From Pseudomonas sp. UYIF39 (GTDB taxonomy: Bacteria > Pseudomonadota > Gammaproteobacteria > Pseudomonadales > Pseudomonadaceae), in NCBI RefSeq assembly GCF_029963765.1, contig NZ_JALBYU010000004.1, forward strand, positions 248,001-312,000: a stretch of DNA of 64,000 bases, in the 5' to 3' direction. The notes beneath the pieces were generated by a model. That model saw only the letters and a program-made list of their open reading frames with translations. It was not told the origin of the DNA and did not search any database. Of this stretch, positions 56,645 to 64,000 are shown piece after piece. Numbering within the stretch: the first letter of the stretch is position 1; each line of letters starts with the position of its first letter. The position numbers were made by a program, and so were the translations under genes.

Positions 56645-58099
56645 GCACCAAAGTGACTATCAACCGCCTGGCCACCGGCGTGCCAGGACTGGACGAGGTG
56701 CTGGGCGGAGGATTGCCGGAGTTTTCGTTCAACCTGATCGCAGGCCCGCCTGGCTGTGGCAAAACCACCCTGGCGCATCAGATGATGTTCGCCCTGGCGA
56801 CACCCGAGCGCCCGGCGCTGTTTTTTACGGTGCTCGGCGAGCCGCCGCTGAAGATGCTGCGTTACCAGCAGCAATTCGACTTTTTCGACAGCGAAGCGAT
56901 CAACCAGTCGATCCGCTACATCAACCTGGCTGACCACACCTTGGCCGGGAATCTGGACGAAGTACTGCGGCGCATCGTCAGCGAGGTGGAGGCTAACTCC
57001 GTCACTGGTGTTCGTCGACTCGTTCCGTTCGGTGGTGCTGGCCAGCCAGACCCAGGACAACCCGAACAACAACCTGCCGCAGTTCGTTCAGCAACTGGGC
57101 ATGTTGATGACCACCTGGCAGGCGACGACCTTCCTTATTGGCGAATACTTCACCGAAACCGACACCAACCCGATCTTCACCGTGGCCGATGGCCTGATCT
57201 GGCTGCGCCAGAGCGTTCAGCGCAATTCCATGGTGCGCAAGATGGAAATCATGAAGATGCGCGGCCAGCCGACGCTGCCAGGGCTGCACACCTTCCGTAT
57301 CGCGACGTCGGGGATCAAGGTCTTTGCACCTGCGCCCCTCAACCCGGTTGAAGCACCGCTGGAGTTCCCCATCAAGCGCCTGAAAATGGGCGTGCCACAG
57401 CTCGACGAGATGCTTGGCGGCGGTCTGCCCCGTGGTTATTCCTTGCTGGTGGCCGGGCCGTCGGGCTCGGGCAAAAGTATTCTGGCGTCCACCTTCCTGG
57501 CCGAAGGCGCTAGAAATGGTGAAACCGGCGTGATCGCGGTGTTCGAGCAACGGCCTAATCACTCCCAGAACGCCACCCTGACGGGCCTGATTCAAAGCGG
57601 ACAGGTCGGTCTGGTGGACAGCCGCGCCCCGGACCTGTCCATCGACGAGATCGTGCAATTGCTGCTCAGTGAGATCAGCCGACTGAAAGCCACCCGCGTG
57701 GTGATCGATTCGTTGTCGGGCTTCGAACTGGCGCTGGCGCCGACCTTCCGCGAAGATTTCCGCGAGTCGCTGTCGCGCATGGTCACTGCGTTGACGAGCG
57801 CCGGGGTCAGCGTGTTGATGACCTCGGAGCTGGAAGACCGCTACACCGACCTGCGTTTCAGCCCTTACGGCACAGCATTTCTCACTGACGCAATCGTCGT
57901 TCAGCGCTACATTGAAGTGCAGAGCCGATTGCTGCGCATCATGGCCGTGGTCAAGGTGCGGGCCAGCGCCCATTCCGATGAGTTGCGCCTGTACCACATC
58001 GACGATAGCGGCCTGCACATCGGCGAGATGTTGCCAGACCAGGAAGGCTTACTCGGTGGCCGCCCTACCCGGCACCGTTTGGGCAAAGACGACGGATGA
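56641..58099 (+). pseudogene. Two-domain KaiC-like ATPase, interrupted by a frameshift
   Basis: The first RecA-like domain starts MSTKVTINRLATGVPGLDEV, with Walker A GPPGCGKT at residues 35-42. At about 57000 the frame shifts: EVEAN reads out of frame at AACTCCGTCACTGG, and continuity (PSLVFVDSFRSVVL) resumes one base later. The second domain keeps Walker A GPSGSGKS, VVIDSLSGFEL and the KaiC-type arginine region, and ends GRPTRHRLGKDDG. One extra base, or two missing, explains it. It could be a real inactivation, a sequencing error or a recoding site. A kinase gene follows after 9 bases. Confidence 0.85.
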
Positions 58100-58108
58100 G
58101 CAAAAACC

Positions 58109-59131
58109 ATGAGTGAGGCCAATGGCAAGAACGAGCAAACGATGGCCACTGCCGCTCGCGAACTGTTCCTGCTCGGCCAGAAAACTGTTGAAGCGCGGGC
58201 GGTGCTCGCGGCGTTGCAAAAAGAGCTGAGCGATGCCAACACCCGTCTGGTCGATAGCCAGCAGGTCGAGCAACTGATCGAGGCCAATCAGCAACTGGTG
58301 CTGGCGATTTTGCTGGCGCAGTCCGATGCAGAAACACCAAAACGCACGCAGGAAGAACAACGCCTGTTCCTGGAGATGCGCGAAGCCAACGCGCAATTGG
58401 TGATCGCAGCCCTGAGCGCGCAAGACCTGCAAGCCACGGCCGAGCACACCCTGGAACAACAACGCAACATCCTCACCCAGGTGGCTCACGAACTGCGCAA
58501 TCCGCTGACGCCCATCAGCATGATCGCCGGCCGACTGGTGCGTGTGCCCAGTGAGGAACTGCCGCGCATGCAGGCGCTGATCGAAGGCCAGGTGCAGCAC
58601 ATGTCGCGGCTGGTGGACGATTTGCTCGACGTCTCCCGCGCCAGCACCGGCAAGTTGCGCCTCGATTGCCGCATCGTGGACATGGTGCAGATCATCCAAC
58701 AGGCCATCGAAGTGTGCAGCCCGGTGATGACCGCTCACCATTTGCACTTCACCGCTGAACTGCCTACGTGCGCGCTGGCGGTGAACGGCGACCCGGTGCG
58801 GCTCACGCAGATTCTCGGCAACCTGCTGGGCAATGCGGCCAAGTACACACCGGCGGGCGGCAATGTCACGCTGTCGGTGACCGCCGAAGTCGACGCGCTG
58901 CAGATGAGCATTTGCGATGACGGCATCGGCATTTCCGCCCAGGCGCTGCCGTTTATCTTCGAGCCGTTTGTGCAAGACGTTCACGCCATCGGCTTCAACG
59001 GTGCAGGCCTTGGCATCGGCCTGACGGTGGTGCGCGAGTTGGTCGAAGCCCATGGCGGCACCGTGATCGGCATGAGTGACGGCAACAGCAAAGGCAGCAC
59101 TTCTATCGTGACATTGCCGCTGGTGATTTGA
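58109..59131 (+). CDS. Soluble histidine kinase linked to the KaiC-like gene
   Basis: 340 residues with no membrane segment. An N-terminal coiled coil (about 25-115, QKELSDANTRLVDSQQVEQL) leads to the HisKA domain with the phospho-acceptor in QVAHELRNPLTP (His127). The HATPase domain follows, with N-box NLLGNAAKY, CDDGIGIS and GAGLGIGL. No response regulator is adjacent. Its place 9 bases after the KaiC-like gene suggests the ATPase passes a signal to it, as proposed for KaiC/kinase pairs in other bacteria. Confidence 0.92.
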   Translation: MSEANGKNEQTMATAARELFLLGQKTVEARAVLAALQKELSDANTRLVDSQQVEQLIEANQQLVLAILLAQSDAETPKRTQEEQRLFLEMREANAQLVIAALSAQDLQATAEHTLEQQRNILTQVAHELRNPLTPISMIAGRLVRVPSEELPRMQALIEGQVQHMSRLVDDLLDVSRASTGKLRLDCRIVDMVQIIQQAIEVCSPVMTAHHLHFTAELPTCALAVNGDPVRLTQILGNLLGNAAKYTPAGGNVTLSVTAEVDALQMSICDDGIGISAQALPFIFEPFVQDVHAIGFNGAGLGIGLTVVRELVEAHGGTVIGMSDGNSKGSTSIVTLPLVI

Positions 59132-59188
59132 GTTTCCCCGCTGACCACGCAATGCTTGCGCGACGATCCCCGTGAACCGGAGCGCCCT

Positions 59189-59755
59189 ATGCCGCTGTTG
59201 TCCCTGCCCTGTAAACGCTTGACGCTGGCGGTGCTCGACCCTGAACAGGCGGCGCTGGAAAGCGACTTCTACCGGCGCAACCAGAGGCACCTCGCCCGGT
59301 GGTCGCCGATTCGTCCCGCCGATTACCACAGCCCTGAACGCATCCGCCCGCGCCTTGAGGTGCAAGCCAGCGCTTTCCACGCCGGTCTGGCGGTGCATTT
59401 CGCGTTGCTGGATCCGGACAACGGCCAGATGATCGGCGCCTGCAACTTCAGCGGCATCACTCGCGGGGCGTTTCAGGCCTGCTATCTCGGTTACCACATC
59501 GACCAAACCCATCAGGGCCAGGGCTTGATGCAGCAAGCACTGGAAGCCGGCATCGGCTACATGTTCGATGAGCAGAAGCTGCACCGGATCATGGCCAATT
59601 ACATCCCTGGCAATGAACGCAGTGCGCGGTTGCTGGAGCGCCTGGGCTTTGAACGCGAGGGCTATGCCAAAGCCTACCTGAGTATCGCCGGACGCTGGCA
59701 GGATCATGTGCTGACAGCGTTGATCAACCCGGCGCCGAATGCCGGGTACCGCTAA
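59189..59755 (+). CDS. GNAT acetyltransferase, RimJ-like
   Basis: 188 residues, start MPLLSLPCKRLTLAVLD behind GGAG. The GNAT fold shows in AVHFALLDPDNGQMIGACNFS, LGYHIDQTHQGQGLMQQALEAGI (the acetyl-CoA loop Q-x-x-G-x-G/L) and NERSARLLERLGFEREGYAKAYL, the pattern of the RimJ/RimL group that acetylates N-termini of ribosomal proteins. The real substrate is unknown. Confidence 0.9.
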   Translation: MPLLSLPCKRLTLAVLDPEQAALESDFYRRNQRHLARWSPIRPADYHSPERIRPRLEVQASAFHAGLAVHFALLDPDNGQMIGACNFSGITRGAFQACYLGYHIDQTHQGQGLMQQALEAGIGYMFDEQKLHRIMANYIPGNERSARLLERLGFEREGYAKAYLSIAGRWQDHVLTALINPAPNAGYR

Positions 59756-59767
59756 GCGCTCATCCTG

Positions 59768-60820
59768 TTATTGCACGACCATCTTTTGCGCAACGTCGGG
59801 CAACAGGCAGCCTTTGGCCATCCACTGACAATCCCGGTCCCAACGATAACCGGTCTCCAGGTTGCCTCGATCGTCATAGTAGTTCAGCCGCAATTGGCGG
59901 GGATTCAAATCAAGTTTGGCAAAACCGGCATGTGCGGTGGCAAACGAGGTGTCCTGCGCTGCGGCGCCAACGGCGTAGAGTTTCTGGCCCCCGGCCCCGG
60001 AAACCACCCAGGCTGGCTCGGCCGCGCGTAGCAGCAGTTGCTGATTGTGGTCGTGCCCGGCCAGGAACACGTCGACCTTGTTGCGTTCCAGTGCGGGCAA
60101 CAACAGGTTGACCAGTTCACTGTCCTCACCATGCTGGCCATGATTGCGGACCGGGTGATGGGCCGCCGCAATGCGCCATACAGGTGCCGGTCCCGGTTGC
60201 TGGAAGGCTTGGTCAAGCATGTCGATCTGATGCTGAAAGGATTCCCGTGGCGCCGAGGTGTCGAGGAACACCATTCGCACCAACGGTCGACCATCGACGC
60301 TGCCGAAATCCTTGACGTAGAAGTTGCTCGACATCTGCCAGCGACCCGAGCCCTTGCGCTGCTGGCCATATTCGAGTTCGATCTTTTGCGACTTGGGGTA
60401 ATCGTGATTGCCCAGCACGGCGTAAAACGGCACATGACTCAGCCACTGGCCCCAATAGACGCGCTCGAACTTCATTTGCCAGCCAAGGTCGTGGGTACTG
60501 GTCAGCGGTTTGCCATAGAAGTTGTCGCCCAACAACACGACCATGTCCAGCCGCCCGTCTCTGGCCGCGACTCGCTCCATGGCCTGACCCACTCGCCACT
60601 GTTGCAGATCACCGCTGCCTTGGTCGCCCAAGGCAATCATCGACACGGCGGAAGGGTCCAGACCACTCAACGGAACAAACGGCGCCGGCGGTGTAAATAT
60701 CCAGTACCCGACTATCGCTGCGCCAATCAGCAAGATGATTGCGACGATGCTTAGCCTGCGAACAGCCTTTCCGGGGACAAAACGTTTTGCGGCGGGTGAT
60801 GGAGTTTGGGGTCGTTTCAA
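59768..60820 (-). CDS. Membrane-anchored calcineurin-like metallophosphoesterase
   Basis: 350 residues. One N-terminal transmembrane helix (SIVAIILLIGAAIVGYWIF) puts the domain in the periplasm. The dinuclear metal site is visible in ALGDQGSGD, LLGDNFYG, LGNHDYP, AAHHPV and GHDHNQQ. This resembles purple acid phosphatase-like exported phosphatases. The C-terminus ends in a segment with two cysteines (DRDCQWMAKGCLLPD) that may form a disulphide. It diverges from the glycosyltransferase gene. Confidence 0.9.
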   Translation of the reverse strand: MKRPQTPSPAAKRFVPGKAVRRLSIVAIILLIGAAIVGYWIFTPPAPFVPLSGLDPSAVSMIALGDQGSGDLQQWRVGQAMERVAARDGRLDMVVLLGDNFYGKPLTSTHDLGWQMKFERVYWGQWLSHVPFYAVLGNHDYPKSQKIELEYGQQRKGSGRWQMSSNFYVKDFGSVDGRPLVRMVFLDTSAPRESFQHQIDMLDQAFQQPGPAPVWRIAAAHHPVRNHGQHGEDSELVNLLLPALERNKVDVFLAGHDHNQQLLLRAAEPAWVVSGAGGQKLYAVGAAAQDTSFATAHAGFAKLDLNPRQLRLNYYDDRGNLETGYRWDRDCQWMAKGCLLPDVAQKMVVQ

Positions 60821-60985
60821 TCAAGGGCTCACTTGGCATGGCCAGCCAGGCATTAAGGGAAAGCAGGGGTCGACATTTGCCATTAATAGATCACACCAGT
60901 TGTTCACACTTTGTTAAGAATTCGCCCCGTATACTTTTTTTAGCCCGCTTTTTTTCGGCCCCCTTTCGTCGATGGCCAGAACCTT

Positions 60986-62425
60986 ATGTCGCGTCCAGCC
61001 CCATTGCTTTTCCTGCTTGGTTGCTTGCTGTTTTTCTTCGCCTTTGGCAACCATCAATTGCAAGGTTCTACCGAAGCCCGGGTCGCCGGGATCGCCATGG
61101 AAATGTACCTGGATGACGACTGGGTGACACCGCGCCTGTTCGGCGAATCCTTCCTGGAGAAACCGCCCCTGAGCCTGTGGCTCGACTCCGGGGCGATCCG
61201 TGTGTTCGGTGGCACGCCGTGGGCGGTTCGACTGGCGTCGGCGTTTGCCGGGTTGTTCAGTGTGATGGTGTTGTACGCCATGCTGCGCCGGTTCGGCCGG
61301 CCGAAGACGATTGCCTGGACCGCCGGGATCCTGCTGGCAACCATGGCCAGTTATTGGAGCAATGTGCGCGGTGTCGGTGAGGACGCCTTGCTCGCCCTCG
61401 GCGTAACCATGGCGCTGTTGGCGTTTTTCCAGGGACAACGGCACGCCACGATGGGCAACGCATTACTGTTTGCCGCAGGGATTGCCATCGCCACTTTAAG
61501 CAAAGGTGTATTGGGACTGGCGATGCCCGGGGTGGTGATCCTCGCGTTCCTGCTGGCCGAGAGCCTGATGGACAAACGCCTGAAAGTAGCCGCCTGGCTA
61601 CGACCAGGGCTGCTGACACTGCTGGGGCTGATCCCGCTGCTGATCTGGCTCGCTGCGCTGTACCAACGCGATGGTGCCCATGCCGTAAGCGAAGTACTGC
61701 TGACCAACAGCGTCGGCCGATTCAGCGGCTCTTTCGTCGAAGCCGGGCATTACGAACCGTTCTACTACTACCTGGCCAAGCTTCCGCAAGCGTTCCTGCC
61801 CTGGAACATTCTGGTGTATCTGGGGTTGTGGCACTTTCGCAAAAGCCTGATGGCCAACCGTTATTTGCTGTTTTTTACCCTGTGGATCCTGGCGCAGTTC
61901 GTCGTGCTGACGCTGGCATCGAGCAAGCGCACCGTGTACCTGATGTCGATGACGCCCGCCGCCGCGGTGATTGCGGCGGAATATGCCCACGTCCTGCTCC
62001 AAAGGCTGAAGGCCCGTGAAGGCGCCTCGAGCCTGATCGGCCGTATTGCCCGGCACCGACAAGGTGTGGTCGCCGGTTTGCTCACGGTGGTGATCGCCAG
62101 TTACCTGGCCACCGCGCAATGGGCAATGCCCCGGGCCGACGTCGAACTGTCCTTCCTGCCCCTGACCGAACACATTCAGACGCTACAGGCCAATGGGCAG
62201 CAAGTCGCGCTGTTCCAGGCCAATGAACGGCTAGGCGGTGCCACCGTGTTCTACACCCAACGGGTGATCAAGGGACTGGACACCGAGGCGCAGCTGCATG
62301 AGTTTTTGAGGGCGTCGCCGGGCAATGTGGCGGTGATGTCTGGTGAGAGCGAACCGGCCGCTCCGTTGAAGGTGCTGAAGATCATGATGGTGGGGCGCCA
62401 GGCGTATTACTTCGTCGGGGAGTGA
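60986..62425 (+). CDS. ArnT-like glycosyltransferase (GT83/GT39 family)
   Basis: 479 residues with about 11-12 membrane helices. The first periplasmic loop has the family signature GSTEARVAGIAMEMYLDDDW and GESFLEKPPLSLWLD, in which the acidic residues after TEAR act in catalysis. ArnT transfers aminoarabinose from undecaprenyl phosphate to lipid A. This shorter homologue may transfer another sugar. The nearby PAP2 and Ais-like phosphatase genes support envelope or lipid A modification. The ribosome site is weak. Confidence 0.85.
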   Translation: MSRPAPLLFLLGCLLFFFAFGNHQLQGSTEARVAGIAMEMYLDDDWVTPRLFGESFLEKPPLSLWLDSGAIRVFGGTPWAVRLASAFAGLFSVMVLYAMLRRFGRPKTIAWTAGILLATMASYWSNVRGVGEDALLALGVTMALLAFFQGQRHATMGNALLFAAGIAIATLSKGVLGLAMPGVVILAFLLAESLMDKRLKVAAWLRPGLLTLLGLIPLLIWLAALYQRDGAHAVSEVLLTNSVGRFSGSFVEAGHYEPFYYYLAKLPQAFLPWNILVYLGLWHFRKSLMANRYLLFFTLWILAQFVVLTLASSKRTVYLMSMTPAAAVIAAEYAHVLLQRLKAREGASSLIGRIARHRQGVVAGLLTVVIASYLATAQWAMPRADVELSFLPLTEHIQTLQANGQQVALFQANERLGGATVFYTQRVIKGLDTEAQLHEFLRASPGNVAVMSGESEPAAPLKVLKIMMVGRQAYYFVGE

Positions 62426-62491
62426 GTCCTCTGCCGGCGGTTCAGTCACACCGAAGGCCCTCTCCCAACCACCGCTCCACGGGACAGAAAA

Positions 62492-62533
62492 CAAAAAACC
62501 CGCCCCCCTCTTCAGGGTTGGCGGGTTTTGTTG
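62492..62533. terminator. Bidirectional terminator between glycosyltransferase and PAP2 genes
   Basis: CAAAAAACCCGCC pairs with GGCGGGTTTTGTTG across a 15-base loop, with T-runs on both strands. It separates convergent genes. Confidence 0.85.
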
Positions 62534-62548
62534 TTCAGGCCTTTTGAA

Positions 62549-63382
62549 TCAGTTAACCGTCTGCGTCTGTGCAACGCTTTCAGACCGCTCATGCGCTTGC
62601 AGCACCGGCTGCTCGAGCCGCGCCCGCCCGTAGAACGCCAGGGCTGTCAGCAAACACGCCAGCCACACGAAGATCCCGGCCCACAAGGTGTGGGACATGT
62701 AGTGCCAGCCCTGCACAACCCGCGTCGTGCCGTAGACAAAACCGAGCAACAGCGAGCCGTACATGATCGCTTTGGAATAGCGCCAGCGGTAGCGGCGCGC
62801 CACAAAGTACAGCGCGAGCATGGTGAAACCACCCGAGGCGTGCCCACCCGGCCAGCAGCGCCCCTTGCCGGCAACTTTCAGCAGATCGAAATTCTGATAC
62901 CACTCCTTATGCTCGATTTTCCCCGCGTACTGGGTCGTTTCGACCGGGCAGTACACGCTGGTGTGGCCCTTGAGGTAGTGAATCACACCGGTGCTGATGG
63001 AGAACGCGAACACCACGTAGAGGAAGTCCCGACGATGCTTGCTCGCAAACCGAAGCACTGGCGCGACTTTGATTTTTTCCAGGAATGCGATGATTTTCGA
63101 ATGCTTTTCCGCCTTCAGGCGCGGCCAGAGAAACGACAGCAAGGCGCCGATGATCGCTATCTCACCGGTCCAGTTCGGGATGATCCGAGCCCATTTATGG
63201 GTGATCTTTTCGAACAGTTGGATATGATCCAGCGGAAACGTCTTTGTGATCGGGTCATAAAAAAGATCATTGAACGCGATGTCGATTTTGGTCAGGTCGA
63301 ACAGCAGGAAAACCACGGCCGCACAGGCCAGTGGAATGCCGAAGTTCACCCAGTAAAAGCGGTAGCGGGAAGAAGTCAACAT
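62549..63382 (-). CDS. PAP2-family membrane phosphatase
   Basis: 277 residues with about six membrane helices. The active-site motifs are KGRCWPGGHASGGF (central, with the His of PxGHAS) and TRVVQGWHYMSHTLWAG (third motif, catalytic His). This is the LpxE/LpxT-like branch acting on lipid A or undecaprenyl pyrophosphate. I choose MLTSSRYRF because AGGA precedes it. A Met 10 codons upstream overlaps the preceding stop (ATGA) and would be coupled instead. Confidence 0.9.
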   Translation of the reverse strand: MLTSSRYRFYWVNFGIPLACAAVVFLLFDLTKIDIAFNDLFYDPITKTFPLDHIQLFEKITHKWARIIPNWTGEIAIIGALLSFLWPRLKAEKHSKIIAFLEKIKVAPVLRFASKHRRDFLYVVFAFSISTGVIHYLKGHTSVYCPVETTQYAGKIEHKEWYQNFDLLKVAGKGRCWPGGHASGGFTMLALYFVARRYRWRYSKAIMYGSLLLGFVYGTTRVVQGWHYMSHTLWAGIFVWLACLLTALAFYGRARLEQPVLQAHERSESVAQTQTVN

Positions 63383-63408
63383 CGTGTGTCCTGATCCAGA
63401 AAGTGAAT

Positions 63409-63999
63409 TCATTCGGTGGTCACCGAGTGCCAGTCCGAGGCTTCGATGAAACCGAGCATCCGCGGCGCCTGAGGCGTTTCGGCCGAGATAAACAAAGAAG
63501 CGCCATAACCCAGCGTAGAGGCCGGCAACTTGAGGTCTTTCTCAAGTTGTGACATGCATTCGCTGTGGGTCACCAGAATCAGGTTTCGCCCGGCCACCTT
63601 GTGCGCCAGAGCGTCGCGCAGCATGGTGCCCTTGCAATTGATCAACCATTCTTCACCGGCCCCGACCTTGTTGAACATATAGCCGGCGGTCTGCGCTGTA
63701 CGGGTCAGGGGGCTGTTGTAGATGTCAGCCCTGCTCAGCCCCAGTTGCTCGAACTGTGCACCGACCCCCACCGCGACGCTGCGAGAGCGAGCGGTAATGC
63801 CATCGTTACCGCTCAGACAGGCGGCGCTGGAATGATCGCAGCGTTCAACGTGACGCACCAGCACAATTACGTTGCCCTTGGCCCAGTCGGCCGCCAACGC
63901 CCGGGCGCCGGCCACATTGCCGTGGGCCAGGTCCGGTACAGCGGCAGGAAGCAAAAGCCAGACCGTCAGCGCAATCACCAAAAGCGCCGAGGTGAACAC
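63409..63999 (-). CDS. Ais/PmrG-like histidine phosphatase, 5' end at the window edge
   Basis: At least 196 residues. An N-terminal hydrophobic signal or anchor (ALLVIALTVWLLLPAAV) is followed by the phosphatase core: VLVRHVERCD (catalytic His), NSPLTRTAQTAGYM and VTHSECMSQ (second His). The HSEC form is typical of Ais/PmrG, which removes phosphate from core heptose of lipopolysaccharide. The frame starts with GTG at 63999, one base from the edge, so the real start may lie outside. It overlaps the longer form of the PAP2 gene by 4 bases. Confidence 0.85.
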   Translation of the reverse strand: MFTSALLVIALTVWLLLPAAVPDLAHGNVAGARALAADWAKGNVIVLVRHVERCDHSSAACLSGNDGITARSRSVAVGVGAQFEQLGLSRADIYNSPLTRTAQTAGYMFNKVGAGEEWLINCKGTMLRDALAHKVAGRNLILVTHSECMSQLEKDLKLPASTLGYGASLFISAETPQAPRMLGFIEASDWHSVTTE

Positions 64000-64000
64000 G

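Noticed and set aside
58049-59707. 552-residue frame opposite the histidine kinase and acetyltransferase genes
   Set aside because: Spans two well-supported genes on the other strand and shows no domain.

Overview
The window is a piece of a Pseudomonas chromosome, most like the P. fluorescens group. Evidence is the core gene order grpE-dnaK-dnaJ / recN / fur / bamE / rnfH-ratA / NSS transporter / smpB / lldR-lldP-lutABC-dld / ssrA, the protein sequences themselves, the tmRNA tag ANDETYGEYALAA, and REP-like palindromes of the type common between genes in this group.

Left core (1-19699). A sigma-32 heat-shock promoter drives grpE-dnaK-dnaJ leftward, and recN runs rightward behind a LexA-like box. 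Then come fur, bamE, the ratA-rnfH pair, a sodium-coupled transporter and smpB. A lactate utilisation block follows: repressor LldR, a perfect operator palindrome, permease LldP, the LutABC L-lactate oxidation complex and a 939-residue flavin/Fe-S D-lactate-type dehydrogenase. Two tandem copies of a small exported protein lead to the tmRNA gene.

Genomic island (about 19700-53233, 33.5 kb). It is inserted at the 3' end of ssrA, with a P4-type integrase just inside the left end, an imperfect copy of the ssrA 3' end on the right, and GTATTCCA repeats near both ends that look like integrase arm sites. Its contents, left to right, are: a leftward pair made of a GHKL-ATPase/Shedu-type nuclease fusion and an unrecognised 605-residue protein; a zinc-ribbon/glycine-zipper protein; a recombination module (DUF932, YqaJ-like nuclease, Gp3-like protein, RadC-like protein, small membrane protein); a complete leftward type I BREX operon (brxR, brxA, brxB, brxC, pglX, brxU, pglZ, brxL) followed by a RecQ-phosphoribosyltransferase fusion and a DprA-like gene; and a maintenance module (YfjJ/inovirus Gp2-like HUH protein, AlpA-like regulator, tandem winged-helix protein, TAACG repeats, MatP-like DNA-binding protein). 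I read it as a defence island combining BREX, type IV restriction (BrxU) and a second putative ATPase-nuclease system. The GHKL-Shedu pair and the RecQ-PRTase/DprA pair are the least described parts.

Right core (53234-64000). A terminator that may be the original ssrA terminator is followed by a PliI-like lysozyme-inhibitor candidate and a DUF2252 protein. Next is a three-gene unit of an unknown protein, a two-domain KaiC-like ATPase broken by a frameshift, and a soluble histidine kinase. The window ends with a RimJ-type acetyltransferase, a membrane-anchored metallophosphoesterase, and an envelope group: an ArnT-like glycosyltransferase, a PAP2 phosphatase and an Ais/PmrG-like histidine phosphatase cut by the window edge.
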